Shown piece after piece: positions 61,463 to 64,000 of a stretch of 64,000 nt of DNA (the stretch's first letter is position 1; every line of letters starts with the position of its first letter). A program made the translations under genes and the position numbers. This DNA is from an uncultured Bacteroides sp. Lineage in GTDB: Bacteria > Bacteroidota > Bacteroidia > Bacteroidales > Bacteroidaceae. The stretch spans positions 3,910,365-3,974,364 of the forward strand of contig NZ_OY762899.1 in the NCBI RefSeq assembly GCF_963666545.1, given 5' to 3'. The notes below the pieces were generated by a model. That model was not told the DNA's origin. It saw only the letters and a program-made list of their open reading frames with translations, and did not search any database.

Positions 61463-64000
61463 TTATAGTTGTTTTCCTTTTGATTTAATTTCTATCTTCT
61501 TTCCGTAGTAAGGAACTGTTTTTTTACTTGTGCTTATAGTTGTTCCAACTCCTTCAATTTCACTCACAAAGACAACATTAAAAACACGATTGGTTAAGCT
61601 ACCCGGATAATCCCCCTGTCTGTTACCAATCGTCAAAGATTGCTGTTTGTCATCCCATTTAAACGGAATAACTGTGCACTTTCCTTTCTCATAGTTATAA
61701 TTATCACCTTCATCTTCGTATAAATCAAAACTGCCATCTGCTCCTTTATACACGCGGATTTCAAGGGTATCAGCTGTTTTCTCGCCTGTATATTGAACTA
61801 TTGGGCCCATAGGTACTATTGACCCTGCTCTTATAAACAACGGTATTTTGTCCAAAGGTGCTTCAGCTTTTATGGTCTGTCCGCCTTTCATGCGTTTACC
61901 GCTCCAGAAATCGTACCAATCAGTAGATTTAGGAAGATAGACGTCTCTTTGTGTTGTGCCTGCATCGGTAATTGGTGCCACCAGAAATGCTTTTCCAAAC
62001 ATGTATTCATAAGGTTGTTTCACTGCGTCGGCATCACCATTGAAGTCCATTACCATGGCGCGCATCATCGTTGATCCGTTTTTTGTAACCTGCCATGCTT
62101 CGGAATAAATATATGGAAGTAAACGATAGCGAAGGTTCAGCATCTTTCGCATGTTGTCTTCAACCGTACGTCCGTATTTCCAAGGTTCAGTCTCGGTTTG
62201 GTAACCATGCATTCGAAAAATCGGGTTGAAGGTACCCCATTGGTACCAGCGCGTTAGTAGCTCATGGAATTTTACGTCGGTGTATTGCGATTGACCGGGA
62301 CGGAAGAAACCGCCGATATCAGTTGTCCAATAGGGTAATCCGGTAATCGTAAAGTTTAACCCGGCAACAATTTGATTTCGGAAAACGTCCCAAGTACCAC
62401 CAATATCACCTGACCAGTTAATCACTCCATAGCGTTGCTGTCCGGAAAAAGCCGAACGGGTAAGGATGCAAACCCGCTTGTCGGAAGAGGCCTCGCGTTG
62501 ACCTTCATATACCGCCCGACTTACCATTAATGGATAGGTTAAACGGTAGAAATCGCCTGCTCCAAAGTACGTTTTTTCTCCTTTCAAAGCATCATTCTCG
62601 GGTTCGACAGCATCCATCCACCAAGAGTCAACACCATAATCGAACATATTTACCTTCAATGTATTCCAGTATTCTTTTCTGGTCTCCGGATTGAAATAAT
62701 CTAGCCATTTGGTGTTTGGTATGAATCTATTTTTTGCCACATACTCTTTACCAATTGTTGAGTTCTTATCGGGATTCGACCAAATAGAGATATTGAAATG
62801 CGCATTCAAATCGTGTAATTCTTTTATAAAGGCGGAAGGATTTGGGTAATTCTTCTCATCGAATTGCGGAACGCCCCATCCTCTGCTGCCCCAATATTGC
62901 CAATCCTGTACAATAACATCCATCGGAAGGTTTCTTTTTCGGAACTCTTTTACGGTTTCAATCAAATGTGTACCCGATGTGTAACGTTCGCGACATTGCC
63001 AAAAACCATAAGCCCATTTAGGGAACATGGGTGCATTACCCGATAAATTGCGGTAGGAGGCAATTACATTGTCAGCAGATGGTCCGTAAAATACGACATA
63101 ATCAAGCAATTTAGCGTTAGGTGAACGGAATGTTGTTAAATCGCCACTAAATCTCCATGACAATTTAGGTGTGTTGTCTGATTTACAAACGACCTGCACC
63201 TGATGCTCTCCGGCTTTTAGGTTTACCAACGTACCGGCAGTAGGAGGGAGCCACATATTACTCTGGTCAATGCAAGGTTTTCCGTCGATAACCACATATT
63301 GGCGATTGCCCATGTCACCTAAGTCCAGAAATATGGAATATTCCCCATCCGTAGGGACATTTAATTTTCCTTGATATAAAGATTGATTCTGAGACACTCT
63401 TTGAGTACCGGAAGTGGTGGTTACCTCAGCCATTTGGTTGTTTTGGGTGGTTGATTGTTGTTGTTCAAGGGTAATAAAATTATCCGTCGGATTAAAATCA
63501 GTAAGACCGTACTGATGCCACAACAATCCGTAGCCTTTACTTGAATAAATAAAAGGAATAGCAATTTGCGTATTAACCTGAGTCAACTGACGGGTAACGT
63601 TTTTCAGATTATATTCTCCATCCTGAAATTGTCCCAAACCAAAAATATACTCATCAGAGGGTGACTCAAAGCTTTGTTCTGCCACAAAACAAGGTTCGCC
63701 TTGAATTAAGTAGGGTGTTAGTTTGCGAGCATTTTCTTTCTCGCTTAAAAACACCTTACCGGTATTATCAGCATACGACAATTTGCCGGTAAGTTTATCC
63801 AAGGATACAATAATCTTTTTTACTTTTATTTCCAGCTTTGCCGGCGTATCGGCAACCTGAAATTCTGGAGTTGCAACACTCGAAGTGAAAATTAGTTCCG
63901 GAAGGCTTCCTTCTGTTCCTTTGTAGAATTTGATCCTTACAGCATTCTCGGTCAAGGGAGAAATACTAAGTGTTCCATCCGATAAAGTAATATTCACCCT
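61463..64000 (-). CDS. GH31 alpha-xylosidase-like enzyme with PA14 insert, partial
   Basis: The frame is open to the right edge, so the N-terminus (probably a signal peptide) is missing; the GTG at 63995-63997 is not a credible start. About 845 residues are seen. A PA14 domain lies within the N-terminal beta-sandwich (QSLYQGKLNVPTDGEYSIFL). The catalytic barrel has the nucleophile in WWMDAVEPEND (Asp codon at 62612-62614) and the acid/base in NWSGDIGGTWDVF. A PA14 insert and WMDA-xEPE motif recall alpha-xylosidases of xyloglucan loci. It is the first visible gene of the operon. Confidence 0.92.
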   Translation of the reverse strand, partial: RVNITLSDGTLSISPLTENAVRIKFYKGTEGSLPELIFTSSVATPEFQVADTPAKLEIKVKKIIVSLDKLTGKLSYADNTGKVFLSEKENARKLTPYLIQGEPCFVAEQSFESPSDEYIFGLGQFQDGEYNLKNVTRQLTQVNTQIAIPFIYSSKGYGLLWHQYGLTDFNPTDNFITLEQQQSTTQNNQMAEVTTTSGTQRVSQNQSLYQGKLNVPTDGEYSIFLDLGDMGNRQYVVIDGKPCIDQSNMWLPPTAGTLVNLKAGEHQVQVVCKSDNTPKLSWRFSGDLTTFRSPNAKLLDYVVFYGPSADNVIASYRNLSGNAPMFPKWAYGFWQCRERYTSGTHLIETVKEFRKRNLPMDVIVQDWQYWGSRGWGVPQFDEKNYPNPSAFIKELHDLNAHFNISIWSNPDKNSTIGKEYVAKNRFIPNTKWLDYFNPETRKEYWNTLKVNMFDYGVDSWWMDAVEPENDALKGEKTYFGAGDFYRLTYPLMVSRAVYEGQREASSDKRVCILTRSAFSGQQRYGVINWSGDIGGTWDVFRNQIVAGLNFTITGLPYWTTDIGGFFRPGQSQYTDVKFHELLTRWYQWGTFNPIFRMHGYQTETEPWKYGRTVEDNMRKMLNLRYRLLPYIYSEAWQVTKNGSTMMRAMVMDFNGDADAVKQPYEYMFGKAFLVAPITDAGTTQRDVYLPKSTDWYDFWSGKRMKGGQTIKAEAPLDKIPLFIRAGSIVPMGPIVQYTGEKTADTLEIRVYKGADGSFDLYEDEGDNYNYEKGKCTVIPFKWDDKQQSLTIGNRQGDYPGSLTNRVFNVVFVSEIEGVGTTISTSKKTVPYYGKKIEIKSKGKQL

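Overview
The window is chromosomal DNA from a Bacteroidales bacterium, most likely a Bacteroides species. Supporting signs are many promoters of the Bacteroidetes type (TTTG, about 19 nt, then TAnnTTTG), a 1,393-residue hybrid two-component regulator beside glycoside hydrolases, a tricorn-like protease, GH97 and GH31/GH3 enzymes with PA14 inserts, an LruC-domain lipoprotein and TlpA-type thioredoxins. No transposase, integrase, phage gene or CRISPR array was seen.

Left part (1-19.7 kb), mostly housekeeping: a TPR-like protein cut by the left edge, a DUF418 membrane protein, a porin with an orphan ABC substrate-binding lipoprotein, then the collinear set pheS, MFS transporter, nth, pgk. A large TlpA-type lipoprotein-independent thioredoxin, a MATE exporter, an OmpR-type two-component pair, a small Lys/Ala-rich exported protein, kup and a putative alpha/beta hydrolase follow.

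Middle (19.8-32.5 kb): a four-gene operon (ArnC-like GT2, duplicated LAB_N membrane protein, UDP-glucuronate-4-epimerase-like enzyme, ArnT-like GT39) that looks like a lipid A/envelope sugar-decoration system. Then come a PepSY-like small protein, an RRM protein, the tricorn-like protease, a tRNA-dihydrouridine synthase and a large LruC-domain lipoprotein.

Accessory region (32.5-45 kb): a C_GCAxxG_C_C protein, a cupin, a ClyA/Hbl-like helical pore-forming-toxin candidate, a decayed copy of the C_GCAxxG_C_C gene, and a NEW3-domain protein/ABC ATPase/permease cassette with unusually strong Shine-Dalgarno sites. Next are a flavodoxin-ferredoxin, a BACON-like lipoprotein and a TlpA protein. The most striking locus is a radical SAM/SPASM enzyme 35 nt upstream of a protein with a chagasin-like front half and seven KYGYPC repeats: a candidate multi-core ribosomal peptide (RiPP) system I do not recognise. 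A DsrE-like protein, a glycine-zipper lipoprotein and tRNA-Ala(GGC) follow.

Right part (45-64 kb): DUF4286, ruvC and a lipoprotein pullulanase; then a hemicellulose utilisation region with the hybrid regulator, a divergent GH43, and an opposite-strand operon GH31-GH3-GH97-carboxylesterase that runs off the right edge. SusC/SusD genes are not in the window.

Dispersed repeats join distant parts. One family (3069-3472 and 54930-55290, opposite strands) has a conserved promoter, a two-hairpin transcript ending in an intrinsic terminator with compensatory base changes, and a repeat-rich tail, so it looks like a duplicated small-RNA gene. A second family (29724-29830 and 54691-54800) carries long palindromes.
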